Positions 37,685-46,050 of a stretch of 64,000 bases of DNA are shown here, one piece after another (the first letter of the stretch is position 1; the number at the start of each line of letters is the position of its first letter). Position numbers and translations under genes: made by a program. Under the pieces are notes generated by a model. It was not told where the DNA came from and did not search any database. It saw nothing but the letters and a program-made list of their open reading frames with translations. Where the stretch lies: positions 1-64,000 of the forward strand of contig CAVSWH010000001.1 in the NCBI GenBank assembly GCA_963731625.1. Reading direction: 5' to 3'. The DNA comes from PALSA-555 sp963731625. GTDB taxonomy: Bacteria; Actinomycetota; Acidimicrobiia; IMCC26256; PALSA-555.

Positions 37685-40329
37685 TTCGCCTCGGCCCACG
37701 TCGGGCCGAAGCCGATGTCGACCACGAGCGGGACGGAGAGCTCGGTGACCGCCTCCATCGTCTCGCGTACGAGCGGCTCCACCGCGTCCCGCTCGTCGAG
37801 CGGCACCTCGAAGACGAGCTCGTCGTGGACGGTGAGCAGCATCCGGGTGCGGTACTCCCCGTCGGTGAGCACACGGTCGACGTCGATCATCGCCAGCTTG
37901 AAGATGTCCGCCGCGGAGCCCTGCACCGGCGCGTTCTGGGCCATCCGCTCCCCCATCTGGCGGATGCGGAAGTTGTCCGACGACAGCTCGACGATCTGGC
38001 GGCGCCGGCCGAACAGCGTCGTGGTGTACCCGCGCTCCTTCGCCTCGCGGACGGTGTGGGACATGAACGCGCCGACCAGGGGAAAGCCCTCGAAGTAGGC
38101 GTCGAGGATCTCGCGGGCCTCCTCGGTCGGGATCCCGAGGCGCTGCCCGAGCCCGTACGCCTCCATGCCGTACGCGAGCCCGTAGTTGACGACTTTGGCG
38201 AAGCGGCGCTGCGGGTCTGTCACCGCGTCCTCGGGTACGTGGAAGACCGTGGCGGCCGTCGTCGTGTGGATGTCGGCGCCGCGGTCGAACGCCTCGGTGA
38301 GTCCCGGGTCCTCGGCCAAGTGGGCGAGGACCCGCAGCTCGATCTGGGAGTAGTCGGCGGTGAGCAGCCCGGCACCCGGGTCGGCGATGAAGGCGCGGCG
38401 GAACTCGCGGCCGTCGGCCGTGCGGACGGGCACGTTCTGGAGGTTCGGCGCCTCGCTCGAGATGCGGCCGGTCGTCGTGTCCGTCTGCTTGAACGTGGCG
38501 TGGATCCGCCCGTCGGGGCCGATGAGCGGCGGCAGCGCCTCGGCGTAGGTGCCCCGCAGCTTCTCGAGCTCGCGGTAGCGCAGCAGGTCCTCGACGATCG
38601 GGTGGTCCTCGGCCATCTTCTGCAGCGAATCGGCGTCGGTCGAGGGCCCCGTCTTCGTCTTCTTCACCGGCGTGAGGCCGAGCTTGTCGAAGAGGATCGT
38701 GCGCAGCTGGGGCGTCGAGTTGACGTTGAACTCCTCGCCGGCGTGGGCCCACAGCTGGCGCATGAGCCGGTCGCACTCGGTCGTGAGCTCGTCGCGGAGC
38801 TCGTCGAGGAACCGGCGGTCGATGAGGATCCCCGCCTCCTCCATCTTGGCGAGCACGGGGATGAGCGGCAGCTCGAAGCGCTGGTACAGGTCGGTGAGCT
38901 CGCGGGCGTCGAGCGCCTCCTGGAGCACGCCGGCGAGGCGCAGCACCGCCGCGGCGCGGCGGCCGTTCTCGTCGACCGCGGTGTCGCCGTCGAGGTCGAG
39001 GCGGCCCTCGGTCTCGGCGTCGGGCGAGTGCACCTCGAGGGAGAGGTAGCGGAGGGCGAGGTCCTCGAGGCGGTACTTCCCCTCCGCCGGATCGAGGAGG
39101 TACGCCATCACGGCGGTGTCGTCGCGGAGCGCGACGAGAGGGTCGCCGAGGCCGTGCATGAGCTCCTTCGCGCGGTGGGTCGCGAGCGGCGGGCCGTCGG
39201 GGCCGACGAGCGCGCGGAGCGCGGCGTCGACGCTCGGGGCCGCGAGGACGTCGGCGTCGAGGACCGCGACGGCGTCGCCGTCGGTCACCGCGAGGCTGGC
39301 GAGGCGCTGCCCAGGCGTCCCCTCCCAGCGCGCGTCGAGCGCGACGGGCGCCCCCGCGGCGCGGAGCGCCTCGAGACGGGCCGCCGCCTCGGCTGCGTGG
39401 CGGAGCGCCTCGACGGTGACGTCGAGCGTCTCGGCGGTCGGCTCGGCCGCGGTGTCGCCGAGGGCCTCGAGGAGGCGGGGCCAGAGCGTCCGGAACTCGA
39501 GCTGGTCGAAGAGCACCCGCGCCGGCTCGCGGTCGAACGCCGTCGGCACGAGCGACGTCGGGTCGAGGCCGACGTCGACGTCGCGGCGCAGCACCGACAT
39601 CTCCCGGTTCAGGCGGACGCGGTCGGCCATCTGCTCGAGGTTCGCCCGCTGCTTGGGCGGCAGCTCGTCGAGATGCTCGAGGATCCCGTCGACGGAGCCG
39701 TAGGTGGTCACGAGCTTCGCCGCGGTCTTCTCCCCGATGCCGGGGACGCCGGGCAGGTTGTCGCTCGTGTCCCCCCGCAGCGCCGCGTAGTCCGGATACT
39801 GCGCCGGCGTGACCCCGCCGGTGCGCTCCACGATGCCCGCCTCGTCGTAGAGCGCGTAGTCCGAGACGCCCCGCTTGTTGTAGAGGACCCGGACGTGGGG
39901 GTCGGAGACGAGCTGGAACGTATCGCGGTCGCCGGTGACGACGATGACGTCGAGCCCGCCCTCGGCGGCCTGGGTGGCGAGCGTGGCGATGACGTCATCG
40001 GCCTCGACGCCGTCGACGGTGAGCACCGGCATGTGGAGCACGTCGAGCACCTCGCGGACGAGCGGCAGCTGGGCGGAGAACACGGCCGGGGTCGCCTGGC
40101 GGCCCGCCTTGTAGTCCGTGTCCATCGCGTCGCGAAACGTGGGGCCGGGCGCGTCGAAGGCGACCGCGACGAAGTCGGGGTGCTCGTCGCCGAGCACCTT
40201 GATGAGCATCGACGTGAAGCCGTAGACCGCGTTCGTGACCGTGCCGGCCTTCGTCGCCAGGTCGGTGGGGAGGGCGTAGAACGCCCGGTAGGCGAGCGAG
40301 TGACCGTCGACGAGGATGAGCTGGGGCAT
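37681..40329 (-). CDS. polA: DNA polymerase I
   Basis: This 882-residue repair and Okazaki-processing polymerase has an N-terminal 5'-nuclease (DGHSLAYRAFYALP, GVEADDVIATLA, TGDRDTFQLV, GDTSDNLPGVPGIGEKTA). A central 3'-5' exonuclease-like domain follows at about residues 300-480. The polymerase core has motif A LTADYSQIELRVLAH, motif B RRFAKVVNYGLAYGM and motif C LTVHDELVFEVP. The proofreading site looks dead: VALDARWEG stands where the active enzyme has DxE, as in many actinobacterial PolA proteins. Start is ATG at 40329; pdtaR is 47 bases upstream on the same strand. Confidence 0.96.
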   Translation of the reverse strand: MPQLILVDGHSLAYRAFYALPTDLATKAGTVTNAVYGFTSMLIKVLGDEHPDFVAVAFDAPGPTFRDAMDTDYKAGRQATPAVFSAQLPLVREVLDVLHMPVLTVDGVEADDVIATLATQAAEGGLDVIVVTGDRDTFQLVSDPHVRVLYNKRGVSDYALYDEAGIVERTGGVTPAQYPDYAALRGDTSDNLPGVPGIGEKTAAKLVTTYGSVDGILEHLDELPPKQRANLEQMADRVRLNREMSVLRRDVDVGLDPTSLVPTAFDREPARVLFDQLEFRTLWPRLLEALGDTAAEPTAETLDVTVEALRHAAEAAARLEALRAAGAPVALDARWEGTPGQRLASLAVTDGDAVAVLDADVLAAPSVDAALRALVGPDGPPLATHRAKELMHGLGDPLVALRDDTAVMAYLLDPAEGKYRLEDLALRYLSLEVHSPDAETEGRLDLDGDTAVDENGRRAAAVLRLAGVLQEALDARELTDLYQRFELPLIPVLAKMEEAGILIDRRFLDELRDELTTECDRLMRQLWAHAGEEFNVNSTPQLRTILFDKLGLTPVKKTKTGPSTDADSLQKMAEDHPIVEDLLRYRELEKLRGTYAEALPPLIGPDGRIHATFKQTDTTTGRISSEAPNLQNVPVRTADGREFRRAFIADPGAGLLTADYSQIELRVLAHLAEDPGLTEAFDRGADIHTTTAATVFHVPEDAVTDPQRRFAKVVNYGLAYGMEAYGLGQRLGIPTEEAREILDAYFEGFPLVGAFMSHTVREAKERGYTTTLFGRRRQIVELSSDNFRIRQMGERMAQNAPVQGSAADIFKLAMIDVDRVLTDGEYRTRMLLTVHDELVFEVPLDERDAVEPLVRETMEAVTELSVPLVVDIGFGPTWAEAK

Positions 40330-40376
40330 CCGCGGCGATCGTACGCCCGGGGTCTCGACCGCCCGTGGGGCCGCGG

Positions 40377-40967
40377 CTACGGCGCCAGCTGCCCGTCGAC
40401 GACGCGGCGGGCGATCTCGGCGATCTTGACCCGCTCGTTCATGGCGCGGGTCTGGATGAACCGCCAGGCGGTCTGCTCGTCGAAGTCGTGCTCGCTCATG
40501 AGGCGGCCCTTCGCGCGGTCGATGAGCTTGCGGGCCTCGAGGCGCGCCTCGAGGTCGTCGACGTGGCGCTCGAGGGAGGTCAGCTCGTTGTGGCGGGCCA
40601 TGGCGAGCTCGATCGCCGGGATCAGCTCGCTCTTCTGGAACGGCTTCACCAGGTAGGCGAGCGCCCCGGCGTCGCGGGCCCGCTCGATCAGGTCGCGCTG
40701 CGAGAAGGCGGTGAGGATGAGGATCGCGGCGAGGCGCTCGCTGGCGATGTGGCGGGCGGCGGAGAGCCCGTCGAGGCCGGGCATCTTCACGTCGAGGATC
40801 ACCAGATCGGGGACGAGCTCGCGGACCAGCTCGATCGCCTCGTCCCCGCGCCCGGTCTCGCCGACGACCTCGTAGCCCTCCTCCTCGAGGAGCTCGCGCA
40901 GGTCGAGGCGGATGATCGCCTCGTCCTCGGCGATCACGACGCGGGGTCGGGCGCGGTCAGTGGTCAT
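40377..40967 (-). CDS. pdtaR: ANTAR-domain response regulator (PdtaR type)
   Basis: This 196-residue regulator has a receiver domain (acid pocket AEDEAIIRLD, phosphoacceptor D59 in LVILDVKMPG, lysine in YLVKPF) and a C-terminal three-helix ANTAR domain (LEARKLIDRAKGRLMSEHD, EQTAWRFIQTRAM). ANTAR proteins act on RNA by preventing terminator formation after phosphorylation. In mycobacteria the cognate kinase is PdtaS, encoded elsewhere, and none is present here. The neighbour order pdtaR-polA is conserved in actinobacteria. Start ATG 40967 lies 15 bases after the coiled-coil gene stop. Confidence 0.94.
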   Translation of the reverse strand: MTTDRARPRVVIAEDEAIIRLDLRELLEEEGYEVVGETGRGDEAIELVRELVPDLVILDVKMPGLDGLSAARHIASERLAAILILTAFSQRDLIERARDAGALAYLVKPFQKSELIPAIELAMARHNELTSLERHVDDLEARLEARKLIDRAKGRLMSEHDFDEQTAWRFIQTRAMNERVKIAEIARRVVDGQLAP

Positions 40968-40982
40968 CGGGGTGGGGGGAGC

Positions 40983-41282
40983 TCAGCGCGCCGACAGCTC
41001 GGCCGCCATGCGGTCGAGCAGTGCGTCCTGCTCACGGTGCAGCGCAGCGATCTGGCGGGCCAGCGCGTCGCGGTGGCGAGCCAGCGCGTCGGCGTGCTGG
41101 CGGGCGTCGCGGGCCTCGGCGTCGGCGAGGGGCGTCTCCGCGAGCAGGGACCGCAGCCGGGTGTCCTCCGCCTTGTCGTCGAGGAACGCGAACTGCTCCT
41201 CGGTGACGCCCAGCTCGGCGCGCAGCCGCTTCAGGCGTTCGGTGACGTCGACGAGACGCCGCTGGAGGATCGACGGGGCCAT
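40983..41282 (-). CDS. Small coiled-coil protein upstream of pdtaR
   Basis: This 99-residue protein is not recognised. Nearly the whole chain is charged heptad-rich helix: LQRRLVDVTERLKRLRAEL at the N-terminus and ARDARQHADALARHRDALAR followed by QIAALHREQDALLDRMAAEL at the C-terminus. I use the ATG at 41282 (MAPSIL); an ATG three codons upstream is possible. It shares an operon with pdtaR. No cysteines, signal or membrane segment are present. A scaffold or partner of the regulator is conceivable but only from position. Confidence 0.65.
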   Translation of the reverse strand: MAPSILQRRLVDVTERLKRLRAELGVTEEQFAFLDDKAEDTRLRSLLAETPLADAEARDARQHADALARHRDALARQIAALHREQDALLDRMAAELSAR

Positions 41283-41343
41283 GGGGGGCACCAGTCTATG
41301 GAACGGACGACGGCTGTGGCAGCGTGGAGGACGTGGCGGGCGG

Positions 41344-42528
41344 ATGAGCCGACACCCGATCTTCAGCGAGGAGCATGAGGCGCTCCGGGCGTCGGTGCGC
41401 CGCTTCGTCGACCAGGAGCTGCGGCCCCACGTCGACGAGTGGGAGGACGCGGGCGGGTTCCCCGACGAGGTGTTCCGACGTGCCGGTGCGCTCGGCTTCC
41501 TCGGGCTCCACTACCCGTCACGCTGGGGCGGCGGCGACGGCGACCTGGCCGCCGAGATCGTGTTCGTCGAGGAGCTGGCGCGCGCCGGCTGCGGCGCCAT
41601 CGCCATGGCCCTCTCGGTCCAGACCGACATGGCGACCCCGTCGATCGAGCAGTTCGGCACCGACGACCAGAAGGCGCGCTACCTCGCGCCCGCGATCGCC
41701 GGCGAGAAGATCGCGGCCATCGCGATCACCGAGCCCGACGCCGGCTCGGACGTCGCGGCGATCACGACACGGGCGCGTCGCGACGGCGACTGCTGGCGCA
41801 TCACGGGACGCAAACAGTTCATCACCAACGGTGCGCGTGCCGACTTCCTCACCCTCGTCACGACCACCGAGCCCGGGACCGGGCATCAGGGGATCTCGCT
41901 CTTCCTCGTCGACACCGCGCTGCCCGGCGTCAGCGTGTCCCGCAAGCTGCGCAAGCTCGGCATGTGGTCGAGCGACACCGCCGAGCTTGCCCTCGACGAC
42001 GTGGTGGTCCCCGCGGCGAACCTGATCGGCCTCGAGCCCGGCCGAGGGTTCGCCCAGCTCATGTGGCAGCTGCAATACGAGCGGCTCGCCGCCGCGGCGG
42101 CCAGCGTCGGCCACGCCGACTGGGTGCTGGCCCGGACGATCGAGTACGCCGGCGAGCGCCAGACGTTCGGCCGGCCGATCGGTCGCCACCAGGTCCTCGC
42201 CCACCGGCTCGCCGACGCCGCCACCGAGCTCGAGGCGGCGCGCGCCCTGCTGTACGGCACGGCGTGGCGCGTGCTGCAGGGCGAGTACCCCGTCGTCGAG
42301 ATCTCGATGGCGAAGAAGTACTGCGCGCAGATGCAGAACCGCCTCGTCGACGTGTGCCTGCAGATCTTCGGCGGCCTCGGCTACATGCACGAGGAGCCGA
42401 TCTCCCGCGCGTTTCGAGACGCCCGGCTCCAGCGCATCGGCGCGGGCACCGACGAGGTGATGAACGAGGTGATCGCGAAGCGCCTGATCCCCAGCTACCG
42501 CGACGACCATCGCAGCGACCGCGCCTGA
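41344..42528 (+). CDS. Acyl-CoA dehydrogenase (isovaleryl/long-chain type)
   Basis: This 394-residue flavoenzyme introduces a double bond alpha-beta to the CoA thioester. Features are ITEPDAGSDVAAI and GRKQFITNGARADF (FAD and substrate loop), GRPIGRHQVLAHRLAD and LQIFGGLGYMHEEPISRAFRD. The YEGT glutamate of short-chain enzymes is replaced (IGAGTDEVM), but LQYERLAAA offers the helix-G glutamate used as base by isovaleryl- and long-chain enzymes. So the isovaleryl/long-chain type is preferred. The ATG at 41344 is divergent from the coiled-coil gene. It probably serves leucine or fatty-acid breakdown. Confidence 0.88.
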   Translation: MSRHPIFSEEHEALRASVRRFVDQELRPHVDEWEDAGGFPDEVFRRAGALGFLGLHYPSRWGGGDGDLAAEIVFVEELARAGCGAIAMALSVQTDMATPSIEQFGTDDQKARYLAPAIAGEKIAAIAITEPDAGSDVAAITTRARRDGDCWRITGRKQFITNGARADFLTLVTTTEPGTGHQGISLFLVDTALPGVSVSRKLRKLGMWSSDTAELALDDVVVPAANLIGLEPGRGFAQLMWQLQYERLAAAAASVGHADWVLARTIEYAGERQTFGRPIGRHQVLAHRLADAATELEAARALLYGTAWRVLQGEYPVVEISMAKKYCAQMQNRLVDVCLQIFGGLGYMHEEPISRAFRDARLQRIGAGTDEVMNEVIAKRLIPSYRDDHRSDRA

Positions 42529-42586
42529 TCGCGCGGCGCGCCGTGTCCCGGGGCGTCGAGGAGGTGGCGTGTCATCATGGGAGGTC

Positions 42587-42670
42587 GCCCGGGTGGTGGA
42601 ACTGGCAGACACGATGGATTCAAGTCCCATTGTCCGTGAGGACGTGCGGGTTCGACTCCCGCCCCGGGCA
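42587..42670 (+). tRNA. tRNA-Leu (anticodon CAA)
   Basis: Acceptor stem GCCCGGG/CCCGGGC with an A discriminator, D stem GTG/CAC, anticodon loop TTCAAGT giving CAA, long variable arm TGTCC-GTGA-GGACG and T arm GCGGG-TTCGACT-CCCGC. The anticodon stem ATGGA/CCCAT has an A-C mismatch at its loop-closing pair. CCA is not encoded. The gene ends one base before the convergent LCP gene stop. Confidence 0.94.
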
Positions 42671-42671
42671 C

Positions 42672-44099
42672 TCAGCAGGCGCCGGGCACCGGCGCAAGCG
42701 AGCCGGGCTGCGGCGCGACCGGCGTCGTTGACGGTGGCGCCGACGGCGCGGACGCCGCGGCCGTCGTCGGGGTCGTCAGCCCGGTGAACGCGCGCCCCAG
42801 CACGAAGTCGACCGTGCCGGGCGCCACCGAGTTGTCGACGACGAGGTGCGAGCCGGGGTCATAGGTGGAGAGCAGCGTCGCCGCCGCGGCGTTGCCATTC
42901 GGATAGCGGATCTCGCTCGTCGGCACCTGACCTTGCGGGTTGTTGCCCGTGCCGGCACCGACGAAGCCAGCCTTCTGGAGCGTCGCGAGCGTCTTCGCCG
43001 CCGCGCCGTTCATGCCCGAGCCGTTCAGGACGCGCACCCGCACGCTCGACGGCGCGATCGCCGACGTCGTGCCCGAGGAGGACCCGCCGCCGAAGTCGCG
43101 CAGCGTCGCCAGGACCTGGCTGGCGTCGGGCTGGCGGAGGTAGAGGACGTCCTGGCCCTGCTGGGTGGGACCGGTCTGCCAGGGCAGCGTCTCGGTCTGC
43201 AGCTGGCTGGGGTCGCTCGGGTTCACCGCCCGGAACGCGTCGACGAGGGTGAACAGGTCGCCGCGCGAGAAGCCGGAGTCGAGCGTCAGCTCACCGGTGA
43301 CGTTGTCGACCAGGGTCGTCGCCTTGAACGGGTCGCTCAGCACCGAGTCGAGCGCCACCGTGGCGATCTCGCGCACGAACTGCTGCTGGCGGCCGATGCG
43401 CCCGATGTCGGGGACGGCGTCGAGGGACTTCCACTGGTGGGTCGTCGGGTCGAGGACCTGCATGTCCCGGGAGCGCACGAACTCGAGCGCCTGCGCGCCG
43501 TTCAGCTGGTAGCAGCCGCCGGCCGGGATGTTGAGGTCGGAGAAGCTGTCCCGTGCGGCCGTCGGGAAGTAGACGGGCACGGAGCCGACGGCGTCGACGA
43601 TCTTCTGGAAGGTCGCGAAGTCCACGGAGACGAAGTGGTGGATCGGCACGTTGAGGTCGGCGGCGATCGTGTCGACCAGCTTCTGCGGGCTGGTGTCGAA
43701 GGCGGCGTTGATCTTCCCCATGCCCTGTCCCGGGATGTTCACCCACAGGTCGCGCGGGATGGAGACGAGGAGGCTCCGGCCGGACGACTCGGTGTGGAGC
43801 ACCATGATCGTGTCGGAGCGCTGACCCTGGTTGTTGGCCTCGCTGCCGAACTGCGCTTGTTGGCTCGAGTTGCTGACGAACGAGCGCGTGTCGGAGCCGA
43901 CGAGCAGATAGTTCGCGCCGCCCGACGGGACAGGCGCGAGCGACAGGTTGACACGCGGGACCGACGCGAGCTTCTGGGAGATGAGCACTTCGACGCCGAG
44001 GATGACGACGACGACGAGCGCGATGGTCACGCCGAGGGCGAGGGCGTAGCGGCGCCCGAAGCCGGCGCCTGAGACCCGATGGCGGCGCACCTTCCGCAC
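42672..44099 (-). CDS. LytR-CpsA-Psr family cell-wall glycopolymer ligase
   Basis: This 475-residue protein has an N-terminal cytoplasmic tail and one membrane helix (ALALGVTIALVVVVILGVEVLI). Outside it has an LCP domain (NYLLVGSDTR, RSDTIMVLHTE, LLVSIPRDLWVNIPG, KINAAF, GAQALEFVRSRD) and a C-terminal LytR_C domain beginning at about residue 350 (VRVRVLNGSGMNGAAAKTL). LCP enzymes transfer undecaprenyl-linked glycopolymers to peptidoglycan, so it could attach the product of the glycan block at 15-22 kb. The GTG start at 44099 is divergent from a small membrane protein. The Pro/Thr-rich tail ends in a cysteine. Confidence 0.9.
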   Translation of the reverse strand: MRKVRRHRVSGAGFGRRYALALGVTIALVVVVILGVEVLISQKLASVPRVNLSLAPVPSGGANYLLVGSDTRSFVSNSSQQAQFGSEANNQGQRSDTIMVLHTESSGRSLLVSIPRDLWVNIPGQGMGKINAAFDTSPQKLVDTIAADLNVPIHHFVSVDFATFQKIVDAVGSVPVYFPTAARDSFSDLNIPAGGCYQLNGAQALEFVRSRDMQVLDPTTHQWKSLDAVPDIGRIGRQQQFVREIATVALDSVLSDPFKATTLVDNVTGELTLDSGFSRGDLFTLVDAFRAVNPSDPSQLQTETLPWQTGPTQQGQDVLYLRQPDASQVLATLRDFGGGSSSGTTSAIAPSSVRVRVLNGSGMNGAAAKTLATLQKAGFVGAGTGNNPQGQVPTSEIRYPNGNAAAATLLSTYDPGSHLVVDNSVAPGTVDFVLGRAFTGLTTPTTAAASAPSAPPSTTPVAPQPGSLAPVPGAC

Positions 44100-44131
44100 G
44101 GTATCGGCCGACCTGTCGGATCCCGTGTCAC

Positions 44132-44145
44132 ACCGCGATCGCGGT
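44132..44145. promoter_or_regulatory. 14-bp perfect palindrome in a divergent promoter region
   Basis: ACCGCGATCGCGGT at 44132-44145 is fully symmetric and lies between the starts of the LCP gene (44099, leftward) and the small membrane protein (44197, rightward). A -10-like TACACT is at 44182-44187, nine bases from the latter ATG. A shared operator is possible. Confidence 0.35.
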
Positions 44146-44196
44146 CAGCGCTCCATCGCCAGAGCCGCCGCAGGGCGTCGGTACACTCCCGTGACC

Positions 44197-44445
44197 ATGC
44201 TTGCGAGCATCGACGTCATCACCTGGATCGCGGTCGTCTGCGGGCTCTCCTTCGTCGTCCTGCTCGCGATCATCCTGTCGCCGTGGCCCCGCGACACGCA
44301 CGACCCGCGCCGCCTCGACAAGGACGTCGAGACGCGACTGCTGCTGCGGGAGGACCCCGACGAGCTGGCCGACGAGCTCGACGCCGAGGAGGACGCTCGC
44401 TCCTCGGTCGCCGAGATCCGCCGCGACGAGCGCCGCTCGGGATAG
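44197..44445 (+). CDS. Small single-span membrane protein
   Basis: This 82-residue protein is not assigned to a family. One membrane helix (VITWIAVVCGLSFVVLLAIIL) follows a very short N-terminus. The rest is a charged cytoplasmic tail rich in Asp, Glu and Arg (PRRLDKDVETRLLLREDPDE, ADELDAEEDARSSVAEIRRD). The ATG at 44197 is nine bases after a -10-like TACACT, so the message may be nearly leaderless. Its stop abuts the convergent SGNH hydrolase. Third-position GC is high, supporting a real gene. Confidence 0.6.
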   Translation: MLASIDVITWIAVVCGLSFVVLLAIILSPWPRDTHDPRRLDKDVETRLLLREDPDELADELDAEEDARSSVAEIRRDERRSG

Positions 44446-45499
44446 CTACCCGACGAGGCGGCGCACGACCGGCACCACGAGGTCGGCGTAGCGCCGCTGC
44501 CCGGCCGGGGTCGGGTGGAACGGCGCCTGGCTGAGCAGGCTCGCCGGGTCCGTGATCTTGAAGATCGACAGCCCGTAGGCCCAGGGCTGCGCGCTGCACC
44601 AACGATGGTCCGTGCCGTCGGCCCCGGTCATCGCCTTCGACGTGTCGGCGAGCGCCACCCCCGGCAGGTGCGACCCGTTCACCGTGGCGCGGATCCGGGC
44701 GTTGATGGCCGACACGAGCGACGACAGGTACGCGACCTGCGTGGGCTGGAGCAGGGCGACGTCGGGGCAGCGCGTCGTCGAGGGGTTCGGCAGCGGGTTG
44801 TGGTACGTCGTCACGACGACCTTCGGGACCCGCCCCGCCGTCTGCCCGCGCGCGGATCGCGCCGAGCAGCGAGGTCAGGTTCGTGCCGAGGGTCGCCAAG
44901 CCGTTCAGGACGTCGGTGGTCACGGTCGATCCGGGGTTCGCCGGCGTGCAGCGCAGCGTCTCGAGGCCGACGGCCGCCGCGAGCGCGTTCTCGACGCAGT
45001 CGGTCACCACCGGGACGAAGCGCAGATCGTCGGCGCCGAGGGTGATGAGCACCACGTCGGGCTTCGCCGCGTCGTAGGCCGCGTTGAGGTCGGTGCCGGC
45101 CGCGAGGTCCCCGAACTCGGCCGGCCGCAGCGTCGTCGGGCCGAGCACGCCGTTCTCGGTCTCGGGGGCGATGATCCCGTTCGCGTAGCTCGCGCCGGTG
45201 CAGGCGAACGTCGTGAAGCGGGCCCCGAGGCGTGTCGCGACAACGTTCCCGTACGCGTCGGGCGAGACGTGGCAGGCGGGGTAGGGGCCCGGCCAGGCCA
45301 CAGAGAGGCTGCCGCCGATCCAGGCCCGGGTCTTGGTGTCGTACTGGTAGCCGTAGAGCGTCCCCTCGCCCGACGCGATCGAGTCGCCGAGCTGCAGGAT
45401 CGAGAGCGGGCGGGGAGCGGCCGCGGCCGGCGTCGCCGCGCCGAACGCGACGAGCGCGGCCGCGCTCAGCGCGAGGCCGACGAGCCGGCGCCACGACAT
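44446..45499 (-). pseudogene. Secreted SGNH/GDSL hydrolase, interrupted by a +1 frameshift
   Basis: The N-terminal frame from ATG 45499 has a signal peptide (LVGLALSAAALVAFGAATPAAAA) and the catalytic serine block ILQLGDSIASGEG, followed by CTGASYANGI and LITLGADDLRF. After about 222 codons homology passes to another frame, which holds VVTTYHNPLPNPS and the catalytic Asp/His segment APFHPTPAGQRRYADLV, ending at 44446. Deleting one base from the CCCC run at 44833-44836 joins them into about 350 residues, the usual length for secreted actinobacterial SGNH esterases or lipases. The start overlaps the fabZ stop (TGATG). Both halves look intact, so an assembly error is possible. Confidence 0.8.
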
Positions 45500-45933
45500 C
45501 AGGCGTCCGCGAAGGCGAAGAACAGACGGGCCTGGCAGGCGGTGGCACCGTCGACGCGGGCCGTCCCGTCGCCCCAGCCGCCCCGGGCGCTCAGCCGGTC
45601 GAGGGTGAGGGCGAGGACGAGATCGTCACCGGGTCGCACGATGCGGCGCCACCGGACCTTCTCGACGCCCCCAAAGAGTGGAAGGCGGCCCGCGTAGCGG
45701 GGGTCGGCGAGCACGGCGATCGCGCCCGCCTGGGCGAGGGCCTCGAGCTGGATCACCCCCGGCAGCACCGGGTTGCCGGGGAAGTGCCCGGCGAGGAACG
45801 CCTCGTCGCCCGAGACGCGGTAGCGGGCCTCGATCGACGCCCCCGCCTCGAACGCCTCGACGGAGTCCACGAATCGGAACGGCGGCCGGTGCGGGAGTAA
45901 TCCGACGAGCTCGTCGGAGTTGGAAAGCGGCAT
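45499..45933 (-). CDS. fabZ: 3-Hydroxyacyl-ACP dehydratase FabZ
   Basis: This 144-residue hot-dog enzyme dehydrates 3-hydroxyacyl-ACP in the elongation cycle. The active site H50 and E64 lie in GHFPGNPVLPGVIQLEALAQ, and LPHRPPFRFVDSV is typical of the N-terminus. It is transcribed divergently from the main FAS-II operon. A -10-like TAACGT (45945-45940) lies just upstream of the ATG at 45933, inside GGCA-CGTTAT-TGCC. It is the only dehydratase seen and completes the cycle with fabG, fabI, fabF and fabH. Confidence 0.92.
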   Translation of the reverse strand: MPLSNSDELVGLLPHRPPFRFVDSVEAFEAGASIEARYRVSGDEAFLAGHFPGNPVLPGVIQLEALAQAGAIAVLADPRYAGRLPLFGGVEKVRWRRIVRPGDDLVLALTLDRLSARGGWGDGTARVDGATACQARLFFAFADA

Positions 45934-46050
45934 CCCGGCACGTTATTGCCGCACGCCCGTGACCCGGATGTAACCCTGACCCGCCAGGCTCGGTCCGAAC
46001 CAGTGACGCCCGGAACCGACGGGCCCGGCACACCGCACCAGAGAGGCCTC

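Noticed and set aside
37825..40656. A 943-codon plus-strand frame
   Set aside because: It is the antisense shadow of polA and pdtaR, with no recognisable motif.
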